Source: Comamonas sp. 26 (GTDB taxonomy: Bacteria; Pseudomonadota; Gammaproteobacteria; Burkholderiales; Burkholderiaceae_C). From it: a stretch of 64,000 nucleotides of DNA. The stretch is from assembly GCF_002754475.1 (NCBI RefSeq), contig NZ_PEFL01000001.1:372001-436000 (forward strand), given 5' to 3'. Each line of letters opens with the position of its first letter. The first letter of the stretch is position 1. A program made the position numbers and the translations under genes. The notes under the pieces are model-generated. The model had not been told where the DNA came from. It saw only the letters and a program-made list of their open reading frames with translations, and did no database searches. Positions 1 to 8,420 of this stretch are shown here, one piece after another.

Positions 1-769
1 CCTGTCCGCCGCGCAGATGCAGCGCATGCCCAAGCTTTCGCTGGTCTGCGCCATGGGCGCGGGCTACGAGAACATTGACGTGGCCCATGCCAAGGCGCAT
101 GGCATTGCTGTGGGCAACGGTGTGGGCACGAATGACGAGTGCGTGGCCGATCACGCCATGGGCCTGCTGATTGCGGCTGTGCGCGGCATCGTCAAGCTGG
201 ACAAGGCCACGCGCGCAGGCATCTGGCGCTCGGCCATGCCGCTTCCCGCCAATGTCTCAGGCAAGCGTCTGGGAGTCGTGGGTCTGGGCACCATTGGCGC
301 AAAAATCGCCAAGCGTGCGGCAGCGTTTGACATGCCCATCGGCTATCACAACCGTCAGCCACGCGATGGTGTCAGCCATCAGTACTTTGGCGATTTGCTG
401 GCGTTGGCGGCCTGGGCCGATGTGCTGCTGGTGGCTACGCCCGGCGGTGCCGGTACCAAGCACTTGATCAATGCCGAGGTGCTCAATGCGCTGGGCGAAA
501 AGGGCGTTTTGGTAAACATTGCACGCGGCTCGGTGGTCGATACCCAGGCGTTGGCCCAAGCTGTGCGCGAAGGCCGTGTGGCCGGTGCTGGCCTTGATGT
601 GTACGAAAGCGAGCCGCTTCCGCCGCAGGAGCTGATCGAGCTGGACTCCGTGGTGCTGACGCCCCATGTGGGGGGCTGGTCGCCCGAGGCGGTGCAGAAC
701 TCTGTGGACCGATTTATCGCCAATATGCGCTTCCATCTGAATGGCAAACCGCTTGTATCGCCAGTCTAA
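1..769 (+). CDS. D-isomer-specific 2-hydroxyacid dehydrogenase, 5' end outside window
   Basis: C-terminal ~255 residues of an NAD(P)-dependent 2-hydroxyacid dehydrogenase (glyoxylate/hydroxypyruvate reductase-like family). The frame is open from the window edge, so the true start lies upstream. Visible hallmarks are the Rossmann motif GLGTIGAKIA, the NIARGSVVD segment with the substrate-binding Arg, the Glu of DVYESEP, and the catalytic His of LTPHVGGW. It converges on the TRAP transporter genes; a bidirectional terminator and a repeat lie between them. The TRAP system could import a 2-hydroxy or 2-oxo acid, but the two units are on opposite strands, so the link is only inference. The exact substrate cannot be told. 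Confidence 0.9.
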   Translation, partial: LSAAQMQRMPKLSLVCAMGAGYENIDVAHAKAHGIAVGNGVGTNDECVADHAMGLLIAAVRGIVKLDKATRAGIWRSAMPLPANVSGKRLGVVGLGTIGAKIAKRAAAFDMPIGYHNRQPRDGVSHQYFGDLLALAAWADVLLVATPGGAGTKHLINAEVLNALGEKGVLVNIARGSVVDTQALAQAVREGRVAGAGLDVYESEPLPPQELIELDSVVLTPHVGGWSPEAVQNSVDRFIANMRFHLNGKPLVSPV

Positions 770-878
770 GTGCTATTGAATTGAAAGCTACTTGCGCATG
801 ATTAATAAAGAGCCCGAAGTGCTTTGGTACTGAAATCATTCCATATCAAGCGCTGACAGCTTTGATATTCGTAGCAAT

Positions 879-916
879 AAAAATCCCCGTCACAGTTCAC
901 TGTGGCGGGGATTTTT
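879..916. terminator. Bidirectional Rho-independent terminator
   Basis: A 17-bp stem (879-895 with 900-916, one G-T pair) with a TTCA loop. The stem is bounded by A5 on the left and T5 on the right, so it can end both the dehydrogenase transcript from the left and the dctP transcript from the right. Confidence 0.85.
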
Positions 917-947
917 ACTTTTTATTCACCAGATCTCGATCTGTGCA

Positions 948-1048
948 GGGCGCAAGCCAGTGACACCGAGCAAGAGCCGCCTCGCGGCGAAGGTGTCGTC
1001 CCCCTCCCGAAGAGAGAGGGGGAAGCCGCGCAGCGGCTCAGGGGGACT
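948..1048 (-). repeat. C-rich post-stop repeat element, copy 1
   Basis: Read on the minus strand, it starts directly after the dctP stop with the core CCCCCTGAGCCGC. It continues through GC-rich short inverted repeats and ends in a GCGGCTCTTGCTCGGTGTC-like tail. The same layout recurs at about 2160, 8280, 9237, 47030 and 56482, always in sense orientation after a stop codon. Confidence 0.75.
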
Positions 1049-2086
1049 TTACTTCTGACTTGCAGCAATGGCCTTTTCAGCCTTGTCCACCAGAGGTGCG
1101 CCGATCTGGCTCTTCCACTTGTCGAACACGGGGCGGGTGGCCTTGACAAAAGCTTCGCGCTCGGCGGCGTTAGGCGTGGTCACGGTCACGCCTAAACCTG
1201 CCAGGTCTTTGAGCAAGGGCTTGTCGGCCTCAACCAGACCTTTGCGGGCGATGGCGACTTCTTCCTTGGCGGCGTCCAGCGCGGCTTGTTTGACGATGGC
1301 CTGGTCAGCAGGTGTCCAGCTGGCCCACACATCCTTGTTGACGACGAAGATCAGCGGGTCGTTCATGTAGCCCCACATGGTCAGGTGCTTCTGGCCCACG
1401 GACTGCAGCTTGGCGGCCATATACACGCCGATGGGGTTTTCCTGACCATCCACAGCGCCACTGGCCATGGCGGGCTGGGCATCGGCCCAGCTCATCTGCG
1501 TGGGGTTGGCGCCCAGTGCAGTGAAGGTGTCCAGGAAAAGAGGTGAGCCGACGACGCGGATCTTCATGCCCTTCAGGTCCGCAGGCGTCTTGATGGCGTG
1601 CTTGGAGTTGGAGATTTCACGGTAGCCGTTCTCACCCCATGCCAGTGGCACGACGCCGCTTTTTTCCAGCGTCTTGAAAATTTCCTGGCCGACTTCACCG
1701 TGTACCACGGCATCCACGGCCTTGAAGTTGGGGAAGAGGAAGGGCATGGAGAACAGGTTCAGCGACTTGACCTGGGGCGACCAGTTGATGGTGGAGCCCA
1801 CTGCCATGTCGATCACGCCCTGACGCAGTGCGGAGAATTCACGCGTCTGATCGCCTTGTACCAGCGATGTGCCGGGGTAGAGCTTGATGTTGATACGGCC
1901 CTGAGTGCGCTCGCGTACCTTGTCGGCCCACAGCTCGCCGCCCTTGCCCCATGGGAAGGCGGTGCCCAGCACCAGCGACATGCGGTATTCGCTCTTGTAC
2001 TTGGTCTGTGCCATGGCCATGGGCGATGCGAAGGCCAGAGCGGCAGCCGTAGCCACGGCGGAAGCGAGGAATGTACGCAGTTTCAT
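1049..2086 (-). CDS. dctP: TRAP transporter solute-binding protein, DctP family
   Basis: Periplasmic binding component of a tripartite ATP-independent transporter, 345 aa. A Sec signal peptide (positive start, hydrophobic core, predicted cut after residue 26, AMA|QTK) precedes the DctP fold. The family's ligand-carboxylate-binding region is visible around GMKIRVVGSPLF, and QMSWADAQPAMASGAVDGQE is the typical domain-closing segment. An AGGGAG Shine-Dalgarno sits before the ATG. It is the last gene of a dctQ-dctM-dctP unit on the minus strand, about 155 nt after dctM. The ligand is probably an organic or sugar acid anion, but sequence alone does not fix it. Confidence 0.93.
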   Translation of the reverse strand: MKLRTFLASAVATAAALAFASPMAMAQTKYKSEYRMSLVLGTAFPWGKGGELWADKVRERTQGRINIKLYPGTSLVQGDQTREFSALRQGVIDMAVGSTINWSPQVKSLNLFSMPFLFPNFKAVDAVVHGEVGQEIFKTLEKSGVVPLAWGENGYREISNSKHAIKTPADLKGMKIRVVGSPLFLDTFTALGANPTQMSWADAQPAMASGAVDGQENPIGVYMAAKLQSVGQKHLTMWGYMNDPLIFVVNKDVWASWTPADQAIVKQAALDAAKEEVAIARKGLVEADKPLLKDLAGLGVTVTTPNAAEREAFVKATRPVFDKWKSQIGAPLVDKAEKAIAASQK

Positions 2087-2159
2087 TGGTTTGTCTCCCT
2101 AAAGAAAAAGATTCAGTGCTTGGTGCACTGATGTTTTGAACAATCATGGCCTGTTTCTG

Positions 2160-2242
2160 CAGACACCGCGCAAGGGCTGCCCCGCCCCGCTGCGCTGGTG
2201 TCGTCCCCACTCCCGAGAAGCGAGAGGGAGGGACGCGGCAGG
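2160..2242 (-). repeat. C-rich post-stop repeat element, copy 2
   Basis: Lies directly after the dctM stop codon on the minus strand. It shows the CCCTCCCTCTCGC...GGGAG hairpin-like block and the GCCCTTGCGCGGTGTC tail seen in the other copies. It separates dctM from dctP inside what is probably one operon. Confidence 0.6.
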
Positions 2243-3540
2243 TCAATAGCCAAGTCTTGCTGGCAACCACAAGGCAAGCTGCGGGAAGGCGATGACCAGA
2301 ATCATCACCATGAACATGGAAAGCAGCATCCAGCCCACCCAGCGCACGGTGGACTCCATGCGCACGCCTGCGATACGGCAGCTGACCATCAGGTTCACTG
2401 CCAGCGGGGGGTGAACTGGCCCAGTGCGACCTTGAGTGTCAGGATTACGCCGAACCAGACGGGATCCCACTGGTAGTGGTTCATGATGGGCAGCAGCAGA
2501 GGCACAAAGATCAGGAAGATCGAGATGCCGTCCAGGAACATGCCCACGGTGATTAACAGCAGGATCAGCAGGCCCAGCACGCCGTACTCACCCAGGCCAG
2601 AGTTGACGATGGCGTTGGCCACCGGGTCAATCACGCCAAGTGTGGATAGCGAGAAGGCAAAAATGCCGGCCAGCGAGACCACCAGCAAGATGATGGCAGA
2701 CAGCTCGCCTGCTTCACGCAAGATGGGGAACAGGTCGCGCACGCCGATGGTGCGGTGAATCACCATGCCGACGAACAGACCATAGAACACAGCGACTACG
2801 GCGGCTTCTGTGGGTGTGAACCAGCCCATGCGCATGCCGCCCAGAATCAGCACCGGTGCAGCCAGACCCCAGGCCGCTTCGCGCAGACTTTTCCAGAATT
2901 CTGGGCGGGGCATGGACGCTTCGAGTGCGCCCATCTTGTGCTTGCGCGCCATCCACACGGCGGGAATGATGAGCGCAACGCCCGCCAGAATGCCGGGAAT
3001 CATCCCCGCAGCAAAGAGCGCAGGTACCGAGGCACCGGGCACCAGCACGGAGTAGATGATGAAGGCGACCGATGGCGGAATCAGAATGTCGGTGGCCGCT
3101 GCTGCGCCGACCACGCTGGCAGAGAAGCTCTTTGGGTAGCCGGCGCGACTCATGGCCGCAATCATCACGCCGCCCACGGCAGCCGCATTGGCCGGTCCAG
3201 AGCCCGAGATGCCACCTAGAAACATGGCCACGGCAATGGCGACCAGTGGCAGCATGCCGGGGCCACGCCCCACGATGGCGACGGCGAAATTCACCAGCCG
3301 CAGGGCCACGCCAGAGCGGTCAAAGATGGAGCCCACCAGCACAAACATGGGAATGGCCAGCAGCGGATATTTGCCCAGACCGGCATAGAAGTTCTGCGGC
3401 ACGGCCAGCAGGCCAAACCATTGGGTATCGGCATTGGCCAGGGCAATAGCGGTGGCTCCGGCCAAGCCCAGTGCTGCGCCAATGGGCACGCCAATAAACA
3501 TCAGGCCGAGGAAGGCCACAAACAGCAAGGTAGCAATCAT
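2243..3540 (-). pseudogene. dctM: TRAP transporter large permease DctM, broken by a one-base frameshift
   Basis: Large membrane subunit (DctM/SiaM type, 12 predicted helices) of the TRAP transporter. The first frame runs from the ATG at 3540 to a premature stop at about 2395 and ends GQFTPRWQ. The natural continuation, PPLAVNLMVSCRIAG to the stop at 2243, is in the next frame. One extra base in the G6 run at 2406-2411 restores GQFTPPLAVNLMV and a normal product of about 432 aa. The lost part holds the last helix and the conserved FTPP motif. The ATG is preceded by AGGAG and overlaps the dctQ stop by 4 nt. The cause is either a homopolymer sequencing error or a recent loss of function. Confidence 0.85.
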
Positions 3541-4100
3541 GCGATCTCCTTGCTGTGGTCTTTTTCAACGGGCTCTTCGCTGAAAGCGCCGGGCTTGCCC
3601 TGGCGAATGAACAGACCCAGAGCGCGCAGAGTAATCAGCGCAGAGACGACGGGCAGCCAGATGGAGTACCACCATTGTGGCAAGCCAATGCCGGGCGAGG
3701 TTTCTTCGTAGCGGAAGTCGTCCCAGACCACGCGCACGCTGAGCACGGCGATCAGGGCAAACAGCAGCGCCATCATCAGCGAGCCAAAGCGCGCTAGTGC
3801 TTTGCGGCGGGCCAGAGACCCACCTTCGGCAAAGAATTCGATGCGAATGTGCAGGTTGCGCGCCACGGCGGCAGAACCTGCAACCAGAGCCAGCAAGATC
3901 ATCAGAAAGACGGAGATCTCTTCGGTCCAGGCAAAGGAGGAGTTGGTGAAATAGCGCACCAGAACATTGGCAAAGGTGATCAAGGCGAGGGCCGCCATGA
4001 TGATCACCGTCAGCCAGTCTTCGATGCAAAGGGAGCGAGGCTCATCCGGGCGAGTGCCGGTATCGGCCGCACCATCGGTCTCGGGAGGAGTGGAGGACAT
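3537..4100 (-). CDS. dctQ: TRAP transporter small permease, DctQ family
   Basis: Small four-helix membrane subunit, 187 aa. A polar N-terminus of about 30 residues is followed by predicted helices around WLTVIIMAALALITFANVLV, FLMILLALVAGSAAVA, LMMALLFALIAVLSV and the WLPVVSALITLRAL segment. The motif VRYFTNSSFAWTEE in the loop after helix 1 is typical of DctQ proteins. It is the first gene of the TRAP operon and overlaps dctM by an ATGA junction, so translation is coupled. It is divergent from the LysR regulator at 4460. Confidence 0.92.
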   Translation of the reverse strand: MSSTPPETDGAADTGTRPDEPRSLCIEDWLTVIIMAALALITFANVLVRYFTNSSFAWTEEISVFLMILLALVAGSAAVARNLHIRIEFFAEGGSLARRKALARFGSLMMALLFALIAVLSVRVVWDDFRYEETSPGIGLPQWWYSIWLPVVSALITLRALGLFIRQGKPGAFSEEPVEKDHSKEIA

Positions 4101-4459
4101 GAACGCGGGAAGTCAGAAAAACACATATGGACCAGGGCAGCTCGTATGGATGGCGCGATCTGCGCGCACTCAAAAAAGTGCTCTTATGTTGTCCTTGACC
4201 TTCGCGGTGTTGTGCACCGGGATGGTATGGAGCGAGTCAACACATCGGATAGATGTGACTAAATATTATCAAGCTATCTATGTCTCAGGGCTTACATCGG
4301 ATAGCAGGCATTACCCCTAGGGTTTGTTTGAATAACCGGGGCTAGAGGCGCAATTGAGGTCATCGCGACATTGCTCAGGCGGCTGAACTGCGCTGACTAG
4401 CCCACAAGGATTACTTCAGTTGCACTGCCTTGGTGCGGGGCAGCGGATAATGGTGGTCT
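4101..4459. other. Divergent intergenic region between the TRAP operon and LysR gene
   Basis: About 360 nt with no convincing gene. It should hold both promoters. The notable content is the dyad at 4241-4257 and its half-copy at 4294-4304 (separate entry), in an AT-richer stretch from about 4255 to 4330. Confidence 0.7.
4241..4304. promoter_or_regulatory. Candidate LysR-type operator pair
   Basis: CACATC-GGATA-GATGTG (4241-4257) is a perfect 6-bp dyad with a 5-nt centre. The 11-mer ACATCGGATAG inside it recurs at 4294-4304. A dyad plus a spaced half-site about five helical turns away is the usual layout for LysR recognition and activation sites between divergent genes. No binding data are visible. 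Confidence 0.5.
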
Positions 4460-5410
4460 ATGGAAACCAAATGGCTTGAAGATTTTGTCAGCCTTGCTGA
4501 AACTCGCAGTTTCAGCCGCTCGGCCCAGTTGCGCCACGTGACGCAGCCCGCTTTCTCGCGCCGCATTCAGGCGCTGGAGGCTTGGGCTGGAACGGATCTA
4601 GTCGACCGAAGCTCGTACCCGACGCGTCTGACGCCCGCAGGCAAGACCATGTATGAGCAGGCGCTGGAAATACTGCAGTCCCTGCAAAGTACCCGCACCA
4701 TGCTGCGCGCCCACGTCAGTGCGGGCAAGGGCATGGTGGGCTTTGCCGTACCGCACACATTGGCGTTCACTTTCTTCCCGAACTGGGTCTCGGCAGTGCA
4801 CGAGAAGTTTGGCCCATTCCGCAGTCGCCTGTTTGCGCTCAATGTGCACGATGCGGTGATGCGGCTGGTGGAAGGTGGTTGCGATCTGCTGATCGCCTAC
4901 TATCACTCCTCGCAGCCTTTCCAGCTGGACCCCGCACGCTATGAAATGGTGAGCTTGGGGCATGAGGTGCTGGCGGCCTATTCCAAGCCCGATGCGGATG
5001 GCAATCCCATTTTCATGCTACCCGGTCAGCAGGGGCAGCCGCTGCCCTATCTAGGCTATGCCGCAGGCGCATATCTGGGTCGTGTGACGGAGCTGATCCT
5101 CAAGGAGTCCTCCGAAGCCGTGCATCTTGAGCGCGTCTATGAAACCGATATGGCCGAAGGCCTCAAGGCCATGGCGCTGGAAGGCCATGGCGTCGCTTTC
5201 CTGCCCTACAGCGCCGTGCGCGGCGATCTGGAGGCGGGCCGCCTGGTTCGCGCTGTGCCAGAAGGCATGAACGGTTTCCAGATGGACATGGAAGTGCGTG
5301 CCTATCGTGAAAAACCGCAGGGTGATGCCCCGCAGGGCGGCGCAGCTGCGCTCTGGGCCTTTCTTAAAGAACAGGGCGAGACCGCCAACGGCGAAATCAA
5401 GGCTGTGTAG
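4460..5410 (+). CDS. LysR-family transcriptional regulator (HypT/YjiE-like)
   Basis: A 316-aa regulator with an N-terminal winged helix-turn-helix (residues ~1-60; SFSRSAQLRHVTQPAFSRRI is the recognition region) and a C-terminal effector-binding domain. The opening METKWLEDFVSLAETRSFS and the PAFSRRIQALE helix resemble the E. coli YjiE/HypT branch more than the classic catabolic LysRs. It is transcribed away from the TRAP operon, the usual position of a local regulator, so it probably controls dctQMP. The inducer is unknown. A terminator follows at 5436. Confidence 0.9.
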   Translation: METKWLEDFVSLAETRSFSRSAQLRHVTQPAFSRRIQALEAWAGTDLVDRSSYPTRLTPAGKTMYEQALEILQSLQSTRTMLRAHVSAGKGMVGFAVPHTLAFTFFPNWVSAVHEKFGPFRSRLFALNVHDAVMRLVEGGCDLLIAYYHSSQPFQLDPARYEMVSLGHEVLAAYSKPDADGNPIFMLPGQQGQPLPYLGYAAGAYLGRVTELILKESSEAVHLERVYETDMAEGLKAMALEGHGVAFLPYSAVRGDLEAGRLVRAVPEGMNGFQMDMEVRAYREKPQGDAPQGGAAALWAFLKEQGETANGEIKAV

Positions 5411-5435
5411 CCTGAGCACACTGTTGCTTTTCTCC

Positions 5436-5460
5436 AAAAGGGCCAGATGGCCCTTTTTTT
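5436..5460 (+). terminator. Rho-independent terminator after the LysR gene
   Basis: Nine-base stem AAAAGGGCC (5436-5444) with GGCCCTTTT (5449-5457), AGAT loop, followed by more T residues. Confidence 0.85.
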
Positions 5461-5657
5461 GTTTTTCAGATGCCCAAGACGTGTTTTTGGTGATTTTCTT
5501 GGTAAAAACCCTTAAGTTATGTTCCGGGTAAATACCAAGTATGCAAGTAGGACATAAGGATTTTTGCTATCGGCATTGGATTCAGAAATAGGTCAGGCAT
5601 TAGAGTTTGCACCTTGCGCGAAAACGGTACTTCTTTGCAGCAATGGATTCATGTCGA

Positions 5658-5675
5658 AAGTGCGCGCTCGCACTT
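5658..5675. promoter_or_regulatory. Perfect inverted repeat upstream of gltI
   Basis: AAGTGCG-CGCT-CGCACTT, 7-bp arms with a 4-nt centre, about 165 nt before the gltI start. It has no T tract, so it is more likely a protein-binding site than a terminator. The regulator is unknown. Confidence 0.35.
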
Positions 5676-5839
5676 GAGATCTTCCTACGGGAAAAGTCCT
5701 AGAAATGTTTGCATCGCAGTGCCCTGCGTGGCTGCACAATGAGTGCAGAACGTTAATAAATTTCGCTTGTCTACCCCCATAAGGGGCAGAGCGTTAATGA
5801 ACGGCAAGCATTTTTGGTCCTTACCAATAGGAGATCCAT

Positions 5840-6739
5840 ATGAAGAAGCAATTGTTGGCCATCGCCGTAACCGCGCTGGCTGCTGGTACGGTGTTTGCAC
5901 AAGCCAATGACACATTGGCCAAGATCAAGTCCTCTGGCAGCGTCACACTAGGCGTGCGTGAATCGTCCGGTCTGGGCTACACGCTGGGCAATGGCAAGTA
6001 CGTGGGCTTCCATACAGAAATGGGCGAGCGCATTCTGAAAGATATTCAGAAGCAACTGGGTCTGACGGCTCTGGAAGTGAAGTATCAGCCTGTGACTTCG
6101 CAAAATCGTATCCCTCTGGTGCAAAACGGCACGGTGGATATTGAGTGCGGCTCCACCACCAACAACACGGCTCGTCAGAAAGACGCCGCCTTTGCCTTCA
6201 CTACCTACGTGGAAGAAGTGCGTATTGCCACGCGTGCCAACTCCGGCATCACCGGCATCAAGGACCTGAACGGCAAGACCATCGTGACCACGACGGGTAC
6301 GACTTCCGTGCAGACCCTGCGCAAGAACAAGCGCGCTGATGGCCTGACTTTCAAGGAAGTCATGGGCAAGGATCACGCAGATAGCTTCCTGATGCTGGAA
6401 ACCGGCCGTGCCGACGCCTTCATCATGGACGGCTCAATCCTGGCCGCCAACATCTCTAAGTCCAAGGCTCCCAACGATTACAAGGTCGTTGGCGAAGTGT
6501 TGTCGGTGGAACCCATCGCCTGCATGATGCGCAAGGACGACCCCGCTTTCAAGAAGGCTGTGGACGATTCCATCGTGCGCCAGATCAAGGATGGCTCTTT
6601 GACCAAGCTGTACGACAAGTGGTTCATGCAACCCATTCCACCTAACAACGTGAAGGTGGGCCTGCCTCTGTCGGCTGCCACCAAGGATGCATGGGCGCAT
6701 CCCAATGACAAGCCCATGGAAGCGTACGACGCCAAGTAA
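5840..6739 (+). CDS. gltI: Glutamate/aspartate-type ABC transporter substrate-binding protein
   Basis: Periplasmic family-3 solute-binding protein, 299 aa, with a clear signal peptide (cut near residue 20, VFA|QAN). The mature part shows the GltI hallmarks: VTLGVRESSGLGYTLGNGKY near the N-terminus, NRIPLVQNGTVDIECGSTTN for ligand and domain contact, and a lobe-2 FIMDGSILAAN segment. The start is set by AGGAG and by the signal peptide. It heads gltI-gltJ-gltK-gltL; a hairpin between gltI and gltJ should keep the binding protein more abundant than the membrane parts. The substrate is probably glutamate and/or aspartate by family likeness. Confidence 0.93.
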   Translation: MKKQLLAIAVTALAAGTVFAQANDTLAKIKSSGSVTLGVRESSGLGYTLGNGKYVGFHTEMGERILKDIQKQLGLTALEVKYQPVTSQNRIPLVQNGTVDIECGSTTNNTARQKDAAFAFTTYVEEVRIATRANSGITGIKDLNGKTIVTTTGTTSVQTLRKNKRADGLTFKEVMGKDHADSFLMLETGRADAFIMDGSILAANISKSKAPNDYKVVGEVLSVEPIACMMRKDDPAFKKAVDDSIVRQIKDGSLTKLYDKWFMQPIPPNNVKVGLPLSAATKDAWAHPNDKPMEAYDAK

Positions 6740-6759
6740 TCTCACCTGACTGGTGTACC

Positions 6760-6794
6760 GCCCCTTCTGCCACGCGGTTTGAAGGGGCTTTTTT
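6760..6794 (+). terminator. Attenuating hairpin between gltI and gltJ
   Basis: GCCCCTTC (6760-6767) pairs with GAAGGGGC (6781-6788) and is followed by T6. Inside an operon it probably acts as a partial terminator or as a 3'-end protector of the gltI message. Confidence 0.7.
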
Positions 6795-6853
6795 GTTAAG
6801 AGGTGCGGTGTGAGTGTTTGCCCTCGTAAACCAAGAATGAAAGAGGTGCTCGT

Positions 6854-7606
6854 ATGAGTTGGGATTGGCAGGTGTTCTGTCAGGACACCATTACCCAAGA
6901 GGTCGGGCAGAGCTGTTTTGGCAAAAACGGCGATATCACCTATCTGGACTGGATGCTGTCCGCCTGGGGCTGGACAGTCTCGGTGGCGTTGCTGTCGCTG
7001 GTGATTGCATTGGTGTTGGGTGCCGTGATTGGCACTTTGCGTACCCTGCCCGATCGACCGTGGATAGTGCGTCTGGGCAATGCCTGGGTAGAGTTGTTTC
7101 GCAATATTCCGCTGCTGGTTCAGGTATTCATCTGGTACCACGTGATTCCAGCCATGATTCCTGCAATGAAGTCGCTGGATAGCTATGTGCTGGTGGTGTT
7201 TGCGATTGGCTTTTTTACCTCCGCGCGTATTGCCGAGCAGGTGCGCTCCGGCATTCAGGCTTTACCACGCGGTCAGCGCTATGCGGGCATGGCGGTGGGC
7301 TTCACCACCTTCCAGACTTATCGCTATGTGCTGCTGCCCATGGCATTTCGCATCATCATTCCGCCGCTGACCAGCGAAGCCATGAACGTGTTCAAGAACT
7401 CGTCCGTGGCGTTTGCCGTGTCTGTGGCCGAGCTGACCATGTTCGCCATGCAGGCACAGGAAGAAACCGCACGTGGCGTCGAGATTTATCTGGCTGTCAC
7501 GGGTCTGTATGTGATTTCCGCCTTCGTCATCAACCGCATCATGGCTTTCATTGAGAAACGCTCACGCGTTCCCGGCCTGATTGCAGCCAGCGGTGGAGGC
7601 CACTGA
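6854..7606 (+). CDS. gltJ: Glutamate/aspartate ABC transporter permease GltJ
   Basis: Inner-membrane permease of the HisM/GltJ type, 250 aa. An N-terminal periplasmic stretch and about five helices surround the EAA loop (SGIQALPRGQRYAGMAVGFT), the contact site for the ATPase. AAAGAGG lies before the ATG. It pairs with GltK to form the heteromeric channel; gltK follows after one base. Confidence 0.92.
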   Translation: MSWDWQVFCQDTITQEVGQSCFGKNGDITYLDWMLSAWGWTVSVALLSLVIALVLGAVIGTLRTLPDRPWIVRLGNAWVELFRNIPLLVQVFIWYHVIPAMIPAMKSLDSYVLVVFAIGFFTSARIAEQVRSGIQALPRGQRYAGMAVGFTTFQTYRYVLLPMAFRIIIPPLTSEAMNVFKNSSVAFAVSVAELTMFAMQAQEETARGVEIYLAVTGLYVISAFVINRIMAFIEKRSRVPGLIAASGGGH

Positions 7607-7607
7607 T

Positions 7608-8279
7608 ATGAATCTCAACCTCGACTGGTCGTTTTTCTCCTGGGATCTGTTCACCAACTTCGTGGCCAAGGGCCTGGTGTTCAGCTTGACCCTGACGGTG
7701 ATTGCCACGCTGGGTGGCATCATCTTTGGCACGCTGTTGGCGCTGATGCGTCTGTCTGGCAAGAAGTGGCTGGAAGTTCCAGCCGTCATCTATGTCAACG
7801 GAATGCGCTCCATTCCACTGGTGATGGTGATTCTGTGGTTCTTCCTGCTGATGCCCATGATCATCGGCAAGCCTATTGGAGCGGAAACCTCGGCCATCAT
7901 TACCTTTGTGGCGTTTGAGGCTGCGTACTTCTCTGAAATCATGCGTGCTGGTATTCAGTCCATTCCGCGTGGTCAGGTCCATGCAGGCCAGGCAGTGGGT
8001 ATGACGTATAGCCAGAACATGCGTCTGGTGGTGCTGCCCCAAGCCTTCCGCAACATGCTGCCCGTGCTGCTGACGCAGACCATCATCTTGTTCCAAGATA
8101 CTTCGCTGGTCTACGCCATCGGCGCCTATGACATGCTCAAGGGCTTCGAGATTGCGGGCAAGAACTTTGGCCGTCCCATTGAGTCCTATCTGGCTGCCGC
8201 CGCAACGTATTTCGTGATCTGCTTTGCACTGTCCTGGGCCGTCAAGCAGTTGCATAAAAAAATCGCGATTATTCGATGA
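7608..8279 (+). CDS. gltK: Glutamate/aspartate ABC transporter permease GltK
   Basis: Second permease subunit, 223 aa. The ATG at 7608 is one base after the gltJ stop and gives the usual short N-terminus MNLNLDWSFFSW; a longer in-frame opening from 7581 would overlap gltJ and is less likely. Several transmembrane helices and the EAA loop AGIQSIPRGQVHAGQAVGMT are visible. It is coupled to gltJ; about 140 nt of repeat-like sequence separates it from gltL. Confidence 0.92.
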   Translation: MNLNLDWSFFSWDLFTNFVAKGLVFSLTLTVIATLGGIIFGTLLALMRLSGKKWLEVPAVIYVNGMRSIPLVMVILWFFLLMPMIIGKPIGAETSAIITFVAFEAAYFSEIMRAGIQSIPRGQVHAGQAVGMTYSQNMRLVVLPQAFRNMLPVLLTQTIILFQDTSLVYAIGAYDMLKGFEIAGKNFGRPIESYLAAAATYFVICFALSWAVKQLHKKIAIIR

Positions 8280-8352
8280 TCTTCCCTGAGTCACTTCGCA
8301 TCTTCCCCCTGAAGGGGACGACGACCTTTGCTGCGGGATTGGCCTTTCTGGC
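8280..8352 (+). repeat. C-rich post-stop repeat element, degenerate copy 3
   Basis: Starts right after the gltK stop: CCCTGAGTCACTTCG, then a CCCCCTGAAGGGG block and GACCTTTGCTGCGGG. It matches the order of blocks in the better copies, but is degraded. It sits inside the glt operon. Confidence 0.5.
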
Positions 8353-8420
8353 CATCTCACACGATGGCTCCGCTGCTTGCGGGCGTTGTGATGGATAACT
8401 GACACGAGTCGGAGTTAAAA

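Larger units (their letters stand above)
5411..5839. other. Intergenic region upstream of gltI
   Basis: About 430 nt without a supported gene. It contains the LysR gene terminator (5436-5460), a perfect dyad at 5658-5675, and a near-repeat of 13 nt (AGAACGTTAATAA at 5747 and AGAGCGTTAATGA at 5788, about 41 bp apart) just before gltI. The long AT-rich leader suggests a regulated gltI promoter. Confidence 0.6.
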
